The notes under the pieces: model-generated | The model's database searches: none | What the model saw: the letters and a program-made list of their open reading frames with translations, nothing else | Told to the model about the DNA's origin: nothing | Shown: piece after piece, positions 17,331-18,462 of the stretch | Layout: each line of letters opens with the position of its first letter | Position numbering within the stretch: position 1 is the stretch's first letter | Made by a program: the position numbers and the translations under genes | NCBI GenBank assembly: GCA_001662425.1 | Contig: BDDC01001849.1 | Span: forward strand, 959-19,420 | Direction: 5' to 3' | DNA length: 18,462 nt | DNA from: Chlamydomonas sphaeroides | Taxonomy: Eukaryota; Chlorophyta; Chlorophyceae; Chlamydomonadales; Chlamydomonadaceae

Positions 17331-18250
17331 GGCTGCACCGCAGCCACGTTGGTGAAGGTGTAGCGCCCGGGCCAGGCATCATAGTCACTGTCATCCCAAT
17401 CATCTTGCTTGGACGCGGGGACTCCACCACTTGGTTGCACAAAGCCGATGTTGGCCGAAGGGTGGGGCTGCGATGGACCCGAGGGCTGGAGGGAGCGTGA
17501 AGGAGGAGTGTGCGTCTGCTGCAGTGGCCCTGGGGGTGGTGGCAGTGCTGGCACACGGGGGCAATGGCCCAGTGGATGGAACATGCTGCACACCGTGCAC
17601 TCCGGCAGCTCCTGCTGGCCCCGAGGCTCATAACCCCTGCCACCCTGTGGCCCGTGCTGGTGGCCGTAGTACCCTTGCTCACGGTACCCATCATGCGAGG
17701 TGTGCCAGGGCTGCCAGTGCTGCAGCGGCTAATAGTACTCGTCGTAGCCATGTCCGTAGTTAGAGGGGTGCCGTTGAGTGGAGTAGCCATCACCATGGTC
17801 ATAGCGTGGGCCGGGCCTGGACCGCCTGTCCTGGCCCGAACTCTGGTGGCCTCCACCCCGGTCATCGCCCGAACCCTGGCCTGAACCCTGGTGGCCCCGG
17901 CCATCGCCTCCAAAGTGTCCGCCACAGCTGCTGCTGCATCCACCAAAGTCCGAACCGTGATGGCTGTCCTTGTTCCAGTGCCGGTCGTGGTTGTGCCCTC
18001 CACCGCGGCCACTGGGGGCCGCGTGCTGGCTCGAACCATGCCGTGGTCCGCCTCACTGCTCACGTTGCATGTCGTAGCCAGAGTCGTGGCTGCACCTGTC
18101 CGAGCCCTGGCACTCCTCGCTGTGGCCTCGACCGTGCTCCTCTGTCGCGCCCAGAGGCCAAGTGTGGCCGGACGGGGAGCAACCCCGCCGGCCCGGGTGA
18201 CGCTACGGGGCATGTACCCGTAGCGGAGGCCCAAGGTGCCTTAGGAGCAT
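17291..18250 (-). pseudogene. Gag nucleocapsid-like region: Gly/His/Arg-rich domain and zinc knuckle
   Basis: The reading chosen runs from about 18250 with TAG 18205-18203, TGA 18055-18053 and TAG 17731-17729. It is rich in Gly, His, Arg, Asp and Ser, with runs such as GRGHQGSGQGSGDDRGGGHQ and GYYGHQHGPQGGRGYEPRG, like RGG-type RNA-binding tails. It ends in CTVCSMFHPLGHC at 17599-17561, a CX2CX3HX4C knuckle followed by PRVPALPPPPG. This variant spacing (three residues before His) is common in plant and algal retroelement Gag. After it comes an acidic patch (QDDWDDSDYDAW), then TGA near 17291. A competing stop-free frame (17314-18234) has the composition of a frame-shifted shadow and lacks the knuckle. 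Capsid-type sequence, if present, would lie to the right of the window or has been lost. Confidence 0.7.
17842..17912 (-). repeat. Imperfect internal repeat in the Gly/Ser/His-rich Gag region
   Basis: The plus-strand phrase CTCTGGTGGCC...CCCCGGTCATCGCC recurs as CCCTGGTGGCC...CCCGGCCATCGCC, with a shorter GAACCCTGGCC unit between them. On the coding strand they give GDGRGHQGSGQ and GDDRGGGHQSSGQ. The repeat explains the low complexity of this part. Confidence 0.5.
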
Positions 18251-18389
18251 AAGGGGCCGACTTCTGTGGTTCTTAGCTGTGTGAATAAAGCGTTACTTAG
18301 TGTATCCCCAGGGCCAGAGAGCTGGACTGGGTCGGTTTCGCTGTTGCGCGCCCCGATCTTGCGGGAGCGCGTGGGGGCCTTCCCTGTGA

Positions 18390-18415
18390 GACCAAGCACG
18401 GTTCAGTGCTCGGTC
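18390..18415 (-). other. Ten-bp stem-loop in the leader
   Basis: GACCAAGCAC (18390-18399) and GTGCTCGGTC (18406-18415) pair around a six-base loop. As minus-strand RNA all ten positions pair, one as G-U. As plus-strand RNA the same position is an A-C mismatch. The asymmetry fits a structure working in the minus-strand transcript, the coding strand of the element, for example in packaging, dimerisation or reverse transcription. That role is inferred. Confidence 0.6.
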
Positions 18416-18440
18416 TTCGCACTCGTGCACTCGTGCTACT

Positions 18441-18462
18441 ACTCTCTCTCTCTCTCCCTCTC
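18441..18462. repeat. CT/GA dinucleotide microsatellite at the window edge
   Basis: ACTCTCTCTCTCTCTC followed by CCTCTC continues to the end of the window, so its full length is unknown. Such tracts are common in algal nuclear DNA and promoters. Confidence 0.8.

Larger units (their letters stand above)
1792..18250 (-). mobile_element. Degenerate giant Gypsy-like (Ty3-type) LTR retroelement, internal region
   Basis: Seen in the sequence, in minus-strand order: Gag-type zinc knuckle, aspartic protease with DDGA, RT C-terminus, RNase H, the LSR-containing tether after RNase H (NADALSR), HHCC and D,D,E integrase, and an SH3-like tail. PR-RT-RH-IN is the order of Metaviridae (Ty3/Gypsy). Unusual additions are about 7.8 kb of unrecognised coding sequence between protease and RT, a DNMT-like domain between RNase H and integrase, and a PHD finger after integrase. 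About 25 in-frame stops and 19 frame changes show that the copy is dead. LTRs, primer-binding site and target-site duplication were not found. The boundaries given are those of protein-like sequence only, so the true element is longer. The catalytic half of RT is absent, which marks a deletion or chimeric join near 6716. Confidence 0.85.
18251..18462 (-). other. Leader/5' region of the element, no coding sequence
   Basis: Upstream of the Gag-like frame no protein-like reading is seen (the Gag frame meets TAA near 18290). The region holds a long hairpin (18390-18415), two tandem copies of GCACTCGT (18419-18434) and a CT microsatellite at the window edge. It could be 5' untranslated leader or the end of a 5' LTR, but no counterpart was found at the left of the window, and no TGG-beginning primer-binding site could be assigned with confidence. 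Confidence 0.4.

Noticed and set aside
3407..18205. Variant genetic code with stops read as sense codons
   Set aside because: TGA, TAG and TAA all occur in-frame and about 19 frame changes are also present. No single reassignment explains both. Ulvophycean TAA/TAG=Gln would leave 16 TGA unexplained.
17314..18234. Minus-strand 306-codon stop-free frame over the Gag region
   Set aside because: Its Ala/Thr/Arg-rich text is what a shift of Gly/His/Arg codons gives. The zinc knuckle and RGG-like runs are in the neighbouring frame, which carries three stops.
1..18462. CRISPR array, tRNA or rRNA genes
   Set aside because: No regularly spaced direct repeats, no cloverleaf with conserved TTC/GG boxes, and no rRNA signature were seen.

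Overview
The window looks like eukaryotic nuclear DNA, most likely from a green alga of the Chlamydomonadales/Volvocales type. This rests on a GC-rich sequence and on one very large, degenerate Gypsy-like (Ty3-type) retroelement lying entirely on the minus strand. Its module set recalls the long polyproteins I know from volvocine algae: zinc-knuckle Gag, aspartic protease, RT/RNase H, a DNMT-like domain, integrase and a PHD finger. The taxonomic call is inference from memory, because no search could be run.

Layout in minus-strand (coding) order: leader with a strong hairpin (18462-18251); Gly/His/Arg-rich Gag region ending in a CX2CX3HX4C knuckle (18250-17320); Lys-rich, Pro-rich and acidic linkers carrying a second knuckle with one Cys replaced (17320-15046); protease with a DDGA active-site motif (15045-14550); about 7.8 kb of protein-like sequence I do not recognise (14550-6716), including a 626-codon uninterrupted frame; the C-terminal part of RT without its YxDD half, plus RNase H (6716-5960); linker and a cytosine-methyltransferase-like domain whose catalytic motifs are gone (5960-4368); integrase with HHCC and D,D,E present (4367-3410); SH3-like tail and complete C4HC3 PHD finger (3410-2771); a C-terminal region that may be a relict of a second, N6-type methyltransferase (2760-1936), perhaps extending to 1792. 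The remaining 1.8 kb (1-1791) shows no gene I can support.

The reading frame is broken by about 25 in-frame stops (16 of them TGA) and roughly 19 frame changes, so this copy is a pseudogene spread over about 5,400 codons. Even so, the integrase triad, the RNase H acidic residues and the PHD zinc ligands are still visible, whereas both methyltransferase-like regions lack their catalytic motifs. No tRNA, rRNA, CRISPR array or bacterial-type operon was seen. No LTR pair could be recognised inside the window, so the element's true ends probably lie outside it or have diverged.
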